DNA of 35,341 nucleotides from DASPPF01 sp032906705 (GCA_032906705.1 JAJTZC010000010.1:1-35341), one strand, 5' to 3'; positions 7,520 to 15,919 are shown, numbered from the stretch's first letter. The notes: generated by a model from the letters alone, not told the origin. Numbers and translations: made by a program.

Positions 7520-7893
7520 GCCAGCGAGAGCTTCCGCCGTATCTCAGAGAGATGCTGGCCAGGTTCGACCAGACTCAGCAGAACCTCCAGGCAGTGCAGA
7601 TTCAGAAGCAGCAGGTCGAGATGGAGCTCAACGAGGCAGAGAAGGCGCTGCAGGAACTTAACAAGGCGTCGGAATCCGAGAGCATCTACAAGTTCGCCGG
7701 CAACCTGCTGATCAAGGTCTCGAAGACCGAGATGGTGAAGGAGCTGAACGAGAAGAAGGAACTCTCCAGCACGAGGAAGATGGTGCTCACGAAGCAGGAG
7801 GGCAGGTTCAAGGAGAGCCTGAAGGACCTCCAGACAAAGATTGACGACTCGGTGAAGGGCAAGGCGCCCCAGGCGGCCGCGGAAGATCAATAG
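7516..7893 (+). CDS. pfdB: Prefoldin beta subunit
   Basis: The 125-residue protein has two long coiled-coil helices (about 8-50 and 74-110) linked by the beta hairpin region SIYKFAGNLLIKVSKTEM, the hallmark of prefoldin beta. Prefoldin holds unfolded proteins for delivery to the thermosome. The ATG overlaps the previous stop (ATGA). The C-terminal tail is Ala/Gln-rich and probably flexible. Confidence 0.94.
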   Translation: MSQRELPPYLREMLARFDQTQQNLQAVQIQKQQVEMELNEAEKALQELNKASESESIYKFAGNLLIKVSKTEMVKELNEKKELSSTRKMVLTKQEGRFKESLKDLQTKIDDSVKGKAPQAAAEDQ

Positions 7894-7906
7894 GGCCGGC
7901 GCTCCC

Positions 7907-8914
7907 TTGACCAGGCCCGCGCCCGGGAGGAGGTTCCCGTTCGTCGACCCGAAGAAGCTCAAGCGTGCAGCTGTGGTCTGCCACAGGAACGCGGACGCAG
8001 ACGCATATCTCTCGGCCTTCGCGCTTTCGAAGCTGCTTCGAGCCCTCGCGCCCAGGTGCAAGGTCGACATAGTGACTCCCGAGGGCATGACCACTCTCAC
8101 CACGAAGCTGAGCCAGACTTTCAAGCACAGGACGGTGGACCAGAGCGCAGCGGAGTACGGCCTCTACGTCGCTGTCGACGTGGGCGACTCTGAGCTGCTC
8201 AAGGACTGGCGGAGCAGGATGGAGGCGAGCCCAGCGCAGAAGGTGCTGGTCGACCACCATCCGTTGAGGGACAGGAGCCTCTACGGGCACGTGGTTGTGG
8301 ACGAGAACGCCACCTCGGCGGCCGAGGTTGTCTTCGGGCTCTTCAAGCGGCTGAAGGTACGAATCGACAGAAGGACCGCCCAGGCCCTCCTGGAGGGGAT
8401 CATGTTCGACTCCTCACACCTTGCGATAGCGGGCGATAAGGCACTCAGGGCCGTGGTAGAGCTGGTGGACGGCGGAGCAGACATGGGCGAGGCGCGGAGG
8501 GCGCTCAGGTCGGAGCCCGATTACGGCGAGGTTCTCGCCAAGCTGAAGGGCGCCCAGAGGGTCCAGATCTACAGGCTCGGGAACTGGGTGGCAGCTACCA
8601 GCATGGTCGGCTCCTTTCAGGCCCACGTCGCAAGGTCTCTGATCTCCCTCGGGGCGGACGTCTCTCTCGTTGGGGGCGAGTCGGGCGGCGAGACTAGGGT
8701 AAGCCTCAGGGCCACCCAGCGTTTCTTCGAAGCCACGAATGTTAAGCTCGGCGTGGACGTCGCCGAGAAGGTCGGGTTCGCTCTCGGGGGGCATGGTGGG
8801 GGGCATTCGACTGCCGCCTCGCTCGAGTGCAAGTCGGGCGAAGACGAGGCTGTGAAACAGGCTCTTTGGAAGGTAGCGACGCTCCTCGGCGTCGAGCCGC
8901 AGGAAGTAAAGTGA
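7907..8914 (+). CDS. DHH/DHHA1 phosphoesterase
   Basis: The 335-residue protein is a two-domain DHH phosphoesterase. Metal-binding motifs are intact: HRNADADAY (26-34), AVDVGDS (near 91), DHH at 116-118, and the C-terminal DHHA1 substrate loop GGHGGGHSTAAS (294-305). Relatives are NrnA-type nanoRNases, pAp phosphatases and archaeal RecJ/GAN-like nucleases. Its place at the end of the exosome operon suggests cleanup of short RNA products, which is inference. The start is TTG at 7907; no ATG lies near. Thirteen bases separate it from pfdB. Confidence 0.88.
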   Translation: MTRPAPGRRFPFVDPKKLKRAAVVCHRNADADAYLSAFALSKLLRALAPRCKVDIVTPEGMTTLTTKLSQTFKHRTVDQSAAEYGLYVAVDVGDSELLKDWRSRMEASPAQKVLVDHHPLRDRSLYGHVVVDENATSAAEVVFGLFKRLKVRIDRRTAQALLEGIMFDSSHLAIAGDKALRAVVELVDGGADMGEARRALRSEPDYGEVLAKLKGAQRVQIYRLGNWVAATSMVGSFQAHVARSLISLGADVSLVGGESGGETRVSLRATQRFFEATNVKLGVDVAEKVGFALGGHGGGHSTAASLECKSGEDEAVKQALWKVATLLGVEPQEVK

Positions 8915-8917
8915 GCC

Positions 8918-9463
8918 CTAGGACCCGTAGGCGCCAGCCATCGGGTCCTTCAGGAAACCCTCGAAGGCGAGCTTCAGCCACGGAGTGTACGCGTCAGCGT
9001 TGCGCTCCAGATCACGTGCGAGCTCATCGACTGTGGTCCATCTCACTTCCATGATCTCCTCGGGGTTGGGCCTCACCATGCCGTCGAACTCGCCCACGAA
9101 AAGCCTGCAGAACTCGTTCTCCGCATACCTGCCCTGCGGCGCGAAGTAGACGAACGAGTAGGCGTCCCTGAGCCTTCCGAAGGTAGCGCCGAGCTCCTGA
9201 ATGCCCTTGCGCTTCGCGGCCTGCTCGTACGTTTCGCCCGGGTATACATGGCTCGTGAAAGAAACATCCCAGGCTTCCGGCCAGAGGACCTTCGCCTTGC
9301 TCCGCCGCTGGAGGAGCAGTTTCTTGCCATGGAAGAGGAAGACGACGTAGGCCCTGTGCCTCCGCCCCTTGCCCAGGTGGCAGTTCTCTCGCGTGTCCGT
9401 GCCCAGCTCGTTGTCCTTCTCGTCAACAAGGACCAGCATTTCCACTTTGGGCTGGACCAGCAT
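8918..9463 (-). CDS. Nudix protein of the type I IPP isomerase family, catalytic Cys missing
   Basis: The 181-residue protein aligns with type I isopentenyl-diphosphate isomerase: LVDEKDNELG, HRAYVVFLF, LLLQRRSKAKVLWPEAWDVS, a Nudix-like GETYEQAAKRKGIQELG, and AENEFC (ENE at 115-117). However, the catalytic cysteine of the family (NSVCGHP in E. coli) is replaced: here the line reads VSFTSHV, with Thr70 at that place. It may therefore be a Nudix hydrolase like YfcD and not an isomerase. I chose the ATG at 9463 because a TATA-like CTTATCTATC (about 9485-9494) lies the leaderless distance upstream. It is convergent with the DHH gene, three bases apart. Confidence 0.75.
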   Translation of the reverse strand: MLVQPKVEMLVLVDEKDNELGTDTRENCHLGKGRRHRAYVVFLFHGKKLLLQRRSKAKVLWPEAWDVSFTSHVYPGETYEQAAKRKGIQELGATFGRLRDAYSFVYFAPQGRYAENEFCRLFVGEFDGMVRPNPEEIMEVRWTTVDELARDLERNADAYTPWLKLAFEGFLKDPMAGAYGS

Positions 9464-9558
9464 TGCGGAAAAGGTTCCTGCGATGATAGATAAGGGAAGC
9501 GTTCTCCTTGGCAACACGTTCTTTTATCGAGGCCAATTCGGGCCCCTCGGTCTTGACC

Positions 9559-9978
9559 ATGGTCTTCGACGGCCGCGTCTTCTCCGGGCTGGGCAAGGGC
9601 GCATACTATGTTGGGCACCCGGAGTTCAAGAGCAGGTTCCTGCGCACCCTGGGATACGAACCCTTTCCCGGGACACTCAACCTGAGGATCTCGAGAACTG
9701 AGGAGATGGAAGAAAGGAGCAGGATGGGAAAGCGCGGGCCCAACACCATCGATGGCTTCGTGCTCGACGGGCAGCCCTTCAGCGCAGTGAAGTGCTACAA
9801 CGGCGTGATGGGCGGGATCAGGGTCTCGTTAGTCATACCCGAGATAACAGAGTACGACTCCTCGGTGCTTGAAGTGATCGCGCCGGTGAAGTTAAGGGAT
9901 GCCCTGCGGCTGAGGGACGGACAGACCGTAAGGCTGGAACTGGAGGAGCAGCTAGTCACTCGGGTAGACGGTCACTGA
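9559..9978 (+). CDS. ribK: CTP-dependent riboflavin kinase (stand-alone)
   Basis: The 139-residue protein makes FMN from riboflavin using CTP. It has the archaeal RibK signatures: GRVFSGLGKGAYYV, EPFPGTLNLRI (nucleotide and Mg binding), and VLEVIAPVKLRDALRLRDGQ. ATG at 9559 was preferred to an upstream TTG because TATA-like CTTTTATCGA (9521-9530) lies about 30 bases before it. It is divergent from the Nudix gene, and its last 27 bases overlap the end of the convergent rbkR gene, which encodes a second RibK domain. Confidence 0.87.
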   Translation: MVFDGRVFSGLGKGAYYVGHPEFKSRFLRTLGYEPFPGTLNLRISRTEEMEERSRMGKRGPNTIDGFVLDGQPFSAVKCYNGVMGGIRVSLVIPEITEYDSSVLEVIAPVKLRDALRLRDGQTVRLELEEQLVTRVDGH

Positions 9979-10626
9979 AACCTCGTCCCCGTCCTTCAGA
10001 GACAGCTTCTGCCTAAGGTTGACGCGCGCTATGAGTTCCATGACCGTCTCTCCGTGGTGCGTCCGCTCGATGAGCAGGACGCCGGCGTTCTCTTTCCCGT
10101 TCACCTTCGCCCTGAAGCACTTCACCGGACCGTAGGTCCGCTTCTTGTCCTCGAACCCCGCCACCTCGAGCCCTGGAAGGAACTTCAGCTGCCGCCTCAT
10201 CTCGACCTCGGTCTGGTCCAGGGTAATGTTCAGTGTGCCCGGGAACGGGTCGAACCCGAACAGCTTCCTGAACTGCCTCCTGTAGCCTTGCACGGAAATG
10301 TAGTAGCCTCCCTCTCCCAGTCCGGTGAAGAGCCTGCCATGGAAGGTCATGGCGCGCTGACCCTCCACGCTCCTCTTGAGGCGAGAGTACATCGAGACAA
10401 CGCGGTCGCTGCCCTTCTGGGTGAGCAGGGTGGCCGCGCGTCTTCCCGACCTCTTCCTGACGATGAGCCCGTCCCTCTCCAGCTGAATCAGGTGCTTTGA
10501 GACCGCCTGCTGGCTGAGGCCGACGGATGAGCCGAGCTTCTCGGTGGAGACCACGACTGGACCGCTGGATGCTCCCGCTACGTAGAGCTCGAGGAGTGTG
10601 GGCAGGTAGCTCGGGGACTTGGGCAA
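9952..10626 (-). CDS. rbkR: RbkR: HTH transcription regulator fused to CTP-dependent riboflavin kinase
   Basis: The 224-residue protein has an N-terminal winged helix (about 1-85; VGLSQQAVSKHLIQLERDGL as recognition region) and a C-terminal RibK domain (about 93-221; GLGEGGYYISV, DPFPGTLNITL, GPVKCF, IERTHHGETVMELIARVNLR). This is the architecture of archaeal RbkR, known to regulate riboflavin synthesis and uptake genes and to have kinase activity. The start is a TTG at 10626 lying at the edge of the operator, so it probably represses itself and the divergent ECF transporter. Both domains look intact. Confidence 0.9.
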   Translation of the reverse strand: MPKSPSYLPTLLELYVAGASSGPVVVSTEKLGSSVGLSQQAVSKHLIQLERDGLIVRKRSGRRAATLLTQKGSDRVVSMYSRLKRSVEGQRAMTFHGRLFTGLGEGGYYISVQGYRRQFRKLFGFDPFPGTLNITLDQTEVEMRRQLKFLPGLEVAGFEDKKRTYGPVKCFRAKVNGKENAGVLLIERTHHGETVMELIARVNLRQKLSLKDGDEVSVTVYPSD

Positions 10627-10650
10627 TTACAAATCTTGTTGTAATTACAA
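10627..10650. promoter_or_regulatory. Probable RbkR operator
   Basis: Three half-sites stand in a row: TTACAA (10627-10632), TTGTAA (10639-10644), TTACAA (10645-10650). The last two form a perfect 12-base palindrome; the first two form an inverted pair with a 6-base spacer. The block lies between the divergent rbkR and the transporter genes. A TATA-like CATTAAAAA at about 10654-10662 for the rightward promoter abuts it, 27-30 bases before the ATG at 10687. Confidence 0.7.
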
Positions 10651-10686
10651 AATCATTAAAAACATACCGCCCAGCGGCGAAGCGAG

Positions 10687-11274
10687 ATGGCCCCGGCCTC
10701 CAACAGCAGGAGGGTAGCGCTTGTTGCTCTCTTCACAGCCCTAGCGCTGGTGCTGAACCTGGTCGTCAGCGTGCCCGCTCCGTACGCAGACTTCCTGTTC
10801 TACGAAGTTTGGGAGATTCCCGTGGTCGTTGCGTTGCTCGTCCTCGGCTTCTGGGGCGGGTCGACAGTAGCGGTACTCAACGCGCTGGCCCTCGAACTCG
10901 CAAAGCCAGGGGCGCTTCCAACAGGACCGGTCTACAACCTGATTGCCGAGGTCTCGATGTTCCTTGGCCTTTTGGCAGTGCAGAGGGTCTCCAGCGGAAG
11001 GGCTTGGAGCAAGGCGAGGCTTGTGGTGGCCGCTACAGGTGCTGGCGTTCTTTCCAGAACCGCGGTGATGACTCTGGTCAACGGCGTGATCCTGCCGCTG
11101 CCCTACCCTGTGGGGTTCGGCAGTTTCGGAGTCACCGAGGCTCAGGTGCCGGCTCTCTTGGTGCTGATAGGCGTGTTCAACTTCACGGTCGCCCTGTACA
11201 CAATACCCCTGGCGTATAGCGTCGAGCGGGCAATCGCGTCGAGGCTCAGGTTGTACGGTCTAGCGGCGGCCTAA
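10687..11274 (+). CDS. ECF transporter S component, probably for riboflavin (RibU-like)
   Basis: The 195-residue membrane protein has about six hydrophobic segments and the S-component start RRVALVALFTALALVLNLVV, an Ala-rich first helix that contacts the T subunit. The loop after it (APYADFLFYEVWEIP) and GPVYNLIAEVSMFLG are typical of this family. The substrate is inferred from the divergent RbkR regulator and the shared operator. It heads an S-A-A-T cluster, so it has its own energising module. Confidence 0.8.
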   Translation: MAPASNSRRVALVALFTALALVLNLVVSVPAPYADFLFYEVWEIPVVVALLVLGFWGGSTVAVLNALALELAKPGALPTGPVYNLIAEVSMFLGLLAVQRVSSGRAWSKARLVVAATGAGVLSRTAVMTLVNGVILPLPYPVGFGSFGVTEAQVPALLVLIGVFNFTVALYTIPLAYSVERAIASRLRLYGLAAA

Positions 11275-11307
11275 TCAAGACCCCACCTGGCACCTCGAGG
11301 GATTGTG

Positions 11308-12153
11308 ATGAGCCGAATACTCAACGTCGAAGGTTTCAGCTTCAGGTACGTTGACGCGCCGCGCCCAGCGGTCGTGGACTTCAACCTCGAGGTGGACGAA
11401 GGCGAGGTGGTGGTGCTGGCTGGCCCGTCGGGCTGCGGCAAGTCGACCCTGCTTAGGGCGGTGAACGGGCTGATTCCGCACATGTACGCGGGCCAGTACA
11501 GCGGGGAGGTCAACGTGGCGGACACCAAGGTCAGGGACACGAGCATGAAGGACCTGGCCCAGAAGGTCGGATTCCTCTTCCAGAACCCGGAGAACCAGAT
11601 ATTCATGTTCTCAGTCGAGCGGGACGTCGCCTTCGGCCTCGAGAACCTGGGAATGGAGCGCAGTGAAATCCGCAGCCGGGTCGACGACGCGATGGGGCTG
11701 CTCGGTATCACCGATCTTGCTCACAGGGCTCCCCATGAGTTGTCCGACGGGCAGAAGCAGAGGGTGGCGCTGGCGGGAGTGATAGCCATGAAGCCGAGGC
11801 TCGTGATATTGGATGAGCCGACATCGCTGCTCGACCCGATGACCGCGTCCGAGCTGGTGTCGCTTGTGGACAGACTGAGGAGGGAGGCGGGGACGGCCTT
11901 CGTGGTCGTCGAGCACAGGCTGGACCTGCTTGTCAGGATAGCAGGCAGGCTCGTCGTGATGAGTGATGGGCGCAAGGTCCTCGACGGTAAGCCAGGAGAA
12001 GTGCTTGCGAACGCGGACGCGGAGGGCTACGGCGTCGCCGTTCCCGTGCTGAGCAGGCTGGAGAACTCGCTCAGGAAGGACGGACACCGGTTGACCTCAA
12101 ACCTCCTCGGCCCAGTTGAGCTCGCGAACGAATTGAACCGGAGGCTCGCATGA
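11308..12153 (+). CDS. ecfA1: ECF transporter ATPase subunit 1
   Basis: The 281-residue ABC ATPase has Walker A GPSGCGKST (about 38-46), Q-loop FLFQNPENQIF, signature LSDGQKQRVALA and Walker B LVILDEPTSLLDP. FQNPxxQ is typical of Ecf/CbiO-type ATPases. The signature is LSDGQ, a small departure from LSGGQ. ATG at 11308 (a GTG directly before it is an alternative). It overlaps the next gene by four bases. Confidence 0.92.
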   Translation: MSRILNVEGFSFRYVDAPRPAVVDFNLEVDEGEVVVLAGPSGCGKSTLLRAVNGLIPHMYAGQYSGEVNVADTKVRDTSMKDLAQKVGFLFQNPENQIFMFSVERDVAFGLENLGMERSEIRSRVDDAMGLLGITDLAHRAPHELSDGQKQRVALAGVIAMKPRLVILDEPTSLLDPMTASELVSLVDRLRREAGTAFVVVEHRLDLLVRIAGRLVVMSDGRKVLDGKPGEVLANADAEGYGVAVPVLSRLENSLRKDGHRLTSNLLGPVELANELNRRLA

Positions 12154-12959
12154 TCGAGTTCAAGGACGTCACATTCGTGCATCCCACAGGCGTAACCGCC
12201 CTGGACCATGTGTCTCTCAGTATCGCGCCAGGAGAGACGCTGGCCGTGGTCGGGGAGAACGGGGCGGGCAAGACCACACTTGTGAAACACGTCACTGGAC
12301 TGCTCAAGCCAACCTCGGGCGTCGTTCTCGTGGACGGCGAGGACACACGACAGAGGACAACGGCTGAGCTTTCCAGGAAGGTGGGCGTCGCATTCCAGAA
12401 CCCGGACCACCAACTCTTCTCGGAAAGCGTGGAAGAGGAGGTGGCCTTCGGCCTCAGGAACTTCGGCTTCGGAGACGAGGTTGTGAGACAGAGGATAGAA
12501 TGGTCTCTGCGGTTCTTCGGGCTGGAGGAGTACAGGAAGTCCTCGCCCCTGGTGCTGAGCGGCGGCGAAAAGAAGCGGCTGACGCTCGCGTGCATACTCG
12601 CGTGGGACCCGCAGGTCGTGGTGTTGGACGAGCCGACCGTGGGACAGGACTCTATACAGAAGGAGAAGCTTGTCGAGATCATCAGGATGCTCAAGCCCGC
12701 CGGTAAGACTGTGGTCCTGGTCTCGCACGACATCGAGTTCCTCTGGCCGATCCAGCCCAGAGTCGTGGTGATGGCCAAGGGTAGGGTGATAGCGGACGGG
12801 ACGGCCGGCGAGGTAATGACCAACAAGGAGATGCTCGCGGGCGCCAGGGTCACCCAACCCCAGCTAGTGAGCTTCTATCAGCAGCTAAGGAGGAGGCCCA
12901 GTTCGCCCTACGTCGACCACCTTGACGCGAGGAGGTCTCTCGAGGAGATGCTGAAGTGA
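12150..12959 (+). CDS. ecfA2: ECF transporter ATPase subunit 2
   Basis: The 269-residue ABC ATPase pairs with the upstream one to form the ECF motor. Walker A GENGAGKTT (about 35-43), Q-loop FQNPDHQLFSESVEEEVAFG, signature LSGGEKKRLTLA and Walker B VVVLDEPTVGQD are complete. Its ATG overlaps the stop of ecfA1 (ATGA), so the two are probably made in equal amounts. Confidence 0.92.
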   Translation: MIEFKDVTFVHPTGVTALDHVSLSIAPGETLAVVGENGAGKTTLVKHVTGLLKPTSGVVLVDGEDTRQRTTAELSRKVGVAFQNPDHQLFSESVEEEVAFGLRNFGFGDEVVRQRIEWSLRFFGLEEYRKSSPLVLSGGEKKRLTLACILAWDPQVVVLDEPTVGQDSIQKEKLVEIIRMLKPAGKTVVLVSHDIEFLWPIQPRVVVMAKGRVIADGTAGEVMTNKEMLAGARVTQPQLVSFYQQLRRRPSSPYVDHLDARRSLEEMLK

Positions 12960-12960
12960 C

Positions 12961-13707
12961 ATGATGTGGCTGAGCGGCGGCTTCATCTTCAGGAGGACCG
13001 ACTCCCCCTACCACAGGCTCGACCCGCGCGTCAAGCTCCTCATTTCGCTGCTCCTGTTTGTCACAACGCTGCTCGTGAGGTCGGTCTTCGAGCTCGCCTT
13101 TGTGCTCGCGGTGATGCTCGCGATCGGGGCCGTGGCTAGGATCCTGAGGCGGATTTCGAAGACGATGTTTCTCACAGCGAGCTTCGCGCTGTTCATCTTT
13201 GTGATCAACATCATATTCACCAAGAATCTCGCCACTTCTGCCCTCTACGCGTCCCGATTCATCGCCATAGTCGTGTCCACCAGCCTCTTCTTCATCACGG
13301 CGTCCCCGGACGAGCTTGAGCAGGTCATGAAGGCGTTCCACCTGCCCAGGGACGTGGTCTTCGCTTTCGTCACAGCCGTGAGGTTCATTCCGGTGATGAT
13401 GCTGGACACGCTGCAGATCATGGACGCGCAGAAGTCGCGCGGCCTGGAGTTGCAGAAGGGGAACATCCTCCGGAGGGTCAGGAACATGGTCCCGATTCTC
13501 ATTCCCCTGGTGGTCAACTCGGTCGTCAGGAGCGGCGAGCTTGCCGAGGCTATGGAGTCGAGGGCGTACGGGGCAGTCCCCAAGCCGACGTCGCTCCTCG
13601 AGTACAAGTCGAGCCCGACGGACAGGGCCGTGGCTATCGCGAGCCTGATTCTCTTCGCGCTCGCGGCTTACGCTATATACTTCGCACTCCCGGCGTGGCT
13701 CCAATGA
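12961..13707 (+). CDS. ecfT: ECF transporter transmembrane T component
   Basis: The 248-residue protein has about five membrane helices and the two Arg-containing coupling motifs of EcfT, QKSRGLEL and AMESRAYGA, which dock into the ATPase grooves. The start HRLDPRVKLLISLLLF is also typical. Tandem ATGs start at 12961, one base after the ecfA2 stop. The end overlaps the XPF gene by four bases. Confidence 0.92.
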   Translation: MMWLSGGFIFRRTDSPYHRLDPRVKLLISLLLFVTTLLVRSVFELAFVLAVMLAIGAVARILRRISKTMFLTASFALFIFVINIIFTKNLATSALYASRFIAIVVSTSLFFITASPDELEQVMKAFHLPRDVVFAFVTAVRFIPVMMLDTLQIMDAQKSRGLELQKGNILRRVRNMVPILIPLVVNSVVRSGELAEAMESRAYGAVPKPTSLLEYKSSPTDRAVAIASLILFALAAYAIYFALPAWLQ

Positions 13708-14390
13708 TGCCCGGGAGGGTGGTGGCAGACGAGAGGGAGAGGGCGAGCGGCGTCCCCGACGAGCTCTCCAAGCTGAACGTGCGTGTGTACTTCAGCCAGC
13801 TGCCCGTCGCCGACTACGTGCTCAACCCGGAGATAGCCGTGGAGAGGAAGTCCGTTCGTGACCTGGTTTCTTCGGTCTATGACTCGCGCCTGTTCTATCA
13901 GGCTGCCAAGCTCGCTGCGTCCTACGCCAAGCCTTACCTGCTCATCGAGGGTGACTCGAAGGAGGTGGAGAAGGTCGCGAAGAACCTGAAATCGTACTAC
14001 GGGGCGATATCGAACATCACCTTGGCCTACGGTCTCAGGATGCTCTTCACGGCAAACCCGAGGGAGACTGCCATAGCCATAGCCGAGCTGCTGGGCCACG
14101 CCAGGGCGAAGCCGCTTGCGGCGCTGCCCGCGGACAGGCCTCCTAGGGCGAAGAGCATCCCCCTGCAGCAGGTCTACACCGTCTCCTCTCTGCCCGGGGT
14201 GGGGAGAAAGCTCGCCGAGAAGCTGCTCCTGAAGTACGGGACTCCCCGCAATGTCATGGGGCTAACAGCGGGCGAGATGTCGATGACACAGGGACTCGGC
14301 TGGAAGAGGGCGGAGAAGATCAAGGAGGTGCTGGACGCGAAGTACACACGTTTCGAGGACAAGCACAAGCAGATGAAGCTGGAAGAATGA
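13704..14390 (+). CDS. xpf: XPF/ERCC4-type structure-specific endonuclease without helicase domain
   Basis: The 228-residue protein has an N-terminal ERCC4 nuclease domain (about 1-130) with VADERERAS and the diagnostic VERKSVRDLVSSVYD (GDX(n)ERKX3D-type), then a tandem helix-hairpin-helix domain (about 150-215; LPGVGRKLAEKLLLKYG). This short form is the crenarchaeal/thaumarchaeal XPF; it cuts flaps and forks and works with PCNA, though I see no clear PCNA box at the C-terminus. Its ATG overlaps the ecfT stop and its stop overlaps the next ATG, an unexpected coupling. Confidence 0.92.
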   Translation: MMPGRVVADERERASGVPDELSKLNVRVYFSQLPVADYVLNPEIAVERKSVRDLVSSVYDSRLFYQAAKLAASYAKPYLLIEGDSKEVEKVAKNLKSYYGAISNITLAYGLRMLFTANPRETAIAIAELLGHARAKPLAALPADRPPRAKSIPLQQVYTVSSLPGVGRKLAEKLLLKYGTPRNVMGLTAGEMSMTQGLGWKRAEKIKEVLDAKYTRFEDKHKQMKLEE

Positions 14391-15001
14391 AAATAGCGAT
14401 AGTCGGCGGAACCGGGAAGCTCGGCACAGGACTCGCGGCGCAACTCTCCAAGAAGCATGAGGTTTACATCGGGTCCAGGGACGAGGCGAAAGCGGAAGCG
14501 GCGGCGAAGGCGGCTGGGGTCAAGGGCGGGGAATCGCATGCCGTTGCCGGCCTCTGCGAGGCGGCTGTCCTCACGATACCGTACGAGGCGGTCGGGCCGC
14601 TCGTGTCGTTCGAACGCGAGCTTGCAGGCAAACTCGTGATCTCTCCCGTGGTCCCGATGAGGAGGGAGGGAGGGGCATTCTACTACCTCGAGGGGCAGGG
14701 CTCGGCGGCCCAGCAGGTGGCCTCGGCGCTCAAAAGCAGCAGGGTCGCGGCTGCGCTGCATACTCTGCCGGCTCGGTTCCTGAAACAGCCGGAGAAGCTG
14801 AACGTGGACGTGCCGGTCGCCGCAGATGATAAGGGGACTTTCGCAGAGGCAGCAGAGATTGTAAGGAGCGTCGGCGGGCTCCGCCCGCTTTACTCCGGCC
14901 CGCTGTCATCGGCCTCGTCAATAGAGAGGCTCACCCCGCTTCTGCTCAACCTGGCGGCGCTGAACGGTTTCAAGACGCCTTCTGTGAAGTTCGTCGATTA
15001 A
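14387..15001 (+). CDS. npdG: F420H2:NADP oxidoreductase
   Basis: The 204-residue protein transfers hydride between coenzyme F420 and NADP. It begins with the NADP Rossmann loop KIAIVGGTGKLGTGLA and has the family's YIGSRDEAKAEA (2'-phosphate recognition), TIPYEAV, VISPVVPM and the C-terminal half including RLTPLLLNLAAL. Length matches the roughly 200-residue family. It overlaps the XPF gene by four bases and precedes an F420-type oxidoreductase. Confidence 0.88.
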   Translation: MKIAIVGGTGKLGTGLAAQLSKKHEVYIGSRDEAKAEAAAKAAGVKGGESHAVAGLCEAAVLTIPYEAVGPLVSFERELAGKLVISPVVPMRREGGAFYYLEGQGSAAQQVASALKSSRVAAALHTLPARFLKQPEKLNVDVPVAADDKGTFAEAAEIVRSVGGLRPLYSGPLSSASSIERLTPLLLNLAALNGFKTPSVKFVD

Positions 15002-15040
15002 GCGGAAGGGAGATATCCGACAGGGGCCGGAGGCGGCGCA

Positions 15041-15919
15041 ATGAAGTTCGGTTTCATCCTGCCCAACTTCGGCGACAAGATTGGCGCTCCAGATCTAGTG
15101 AAGCTATCGGAGGTCTGCGAGGAGGAGGGATTCGAATCCGTCTGGGCGACAGACCATATCATCATGCCATCGGAGCTGAGGGAGCCCTACGGCCAGGTCC
15201 TTGAACCCCTGGTCACTCTGTCATTCGTAGCTGCCGCGACCGAAAAGGTGAAGCTTGGAACGTCGATTCTCGTCCTTCCCCAAAGGAATCCGATCCTTGT
15301 GGCAAAACAGGCCGCGGCCCTGGACGTATTCTCCAAAGGGAGGGTAATCATGGGGTTCGGGCTTGGTTGGGCCGAAAAGGAGTTCGGTTTCCTCGGCTCG
15401 GATTTCAGGCGGCGTGCAGGCGTGATGCGGGAGAGCATCAATCTGATCAGAAAGCTCTGGAGCGATGCTGAGGTGAACTTCGAGGGAAAGTACTTCCACG
15501 TGAAGGATGCCGTCTTCCTGCCAAAGCCCGCGCAGTTGAGGATACCCATCTGGGTAGCTGGGAACAGTGACGCCGCAGTGCGGAGAGCGATCAGCTTGGG
15601 CGATGGATGGCACCCAACGGGCGTGGACGTCGCTCGCTACAGGGCAGGGGCCGAGATGATTGCGAAATCGGGAAAGAAGTTGACGCACTCGATCAGGGTG
15701 ACTGTGGACGTGAGGAAGAAGCGCGAGGACTCGGTCGCGCCCTCGGGCGAGAGGAGGACCTACATTTCCGGAGGGCCCGCGGAGATTCGCAGGTCCATCG
15801 ACGCCTATACGACTGCCGGCCTGGAGTACCTCTGCACCGCCGTCCTCCACCCCTCGGCAGACGAGATAATCGGAGACCTCAGGAAGTTCTCTTCAGATGT
15901 GATCCGGTCGTACGGCTAG
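15041..15919 (+). CDS. F420-dependent LLM-class (luciferase-like) oxidoreductase
   Basis: The 292-residue protein is a bacterial luciferase-type TIM barrel: MKFGFILPNFGDK, FESVWATDHIIMP, KLGTSILVLPQRNPILVAKQ, GRVIMGFGLGWAEKEF and PIWVAGNSDAAVRRA. In this class the cofactor is usually F420 or FMN; the neighbouring npdG favours F420. The substrate is unknown. ATG at 15041 follows GGAGGC eight bases upstream. The last four bases overlap the convergent flavin reductase-like gene. Confidence 0.85.
   Translation: MKFGFILPNFGDKIGAPDLVKLSEVCEEEGFESVWATDHIIMPSELREPYGQVLEPLVTLSFVAAATEKVKLGTSILVLPQRNPILVAKQAAALDVFSKGRVIMGFGLGWAEKEFGFLGSDFRRRAGVMRESINLIRKLWSDAEVNFEGKYFHVKDAVFLPKPAQLRIPIWVAGNSDAAVRRAISLGDGWHPTGVDVARYRAGAEMIAKSGKKLTHSIRVTVDVRKKREDSVAPSGERRTYISGGPAEIRRSIDAYTTAGLEYLCTAVLHPSADEIIGDLRKFSSDVIRSYG

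Noticed and set aside
10015..10025. CCTAAGGTTGA inside rbkR
   Set aside because: Coding DNA; no inverted arm at the right spacing.
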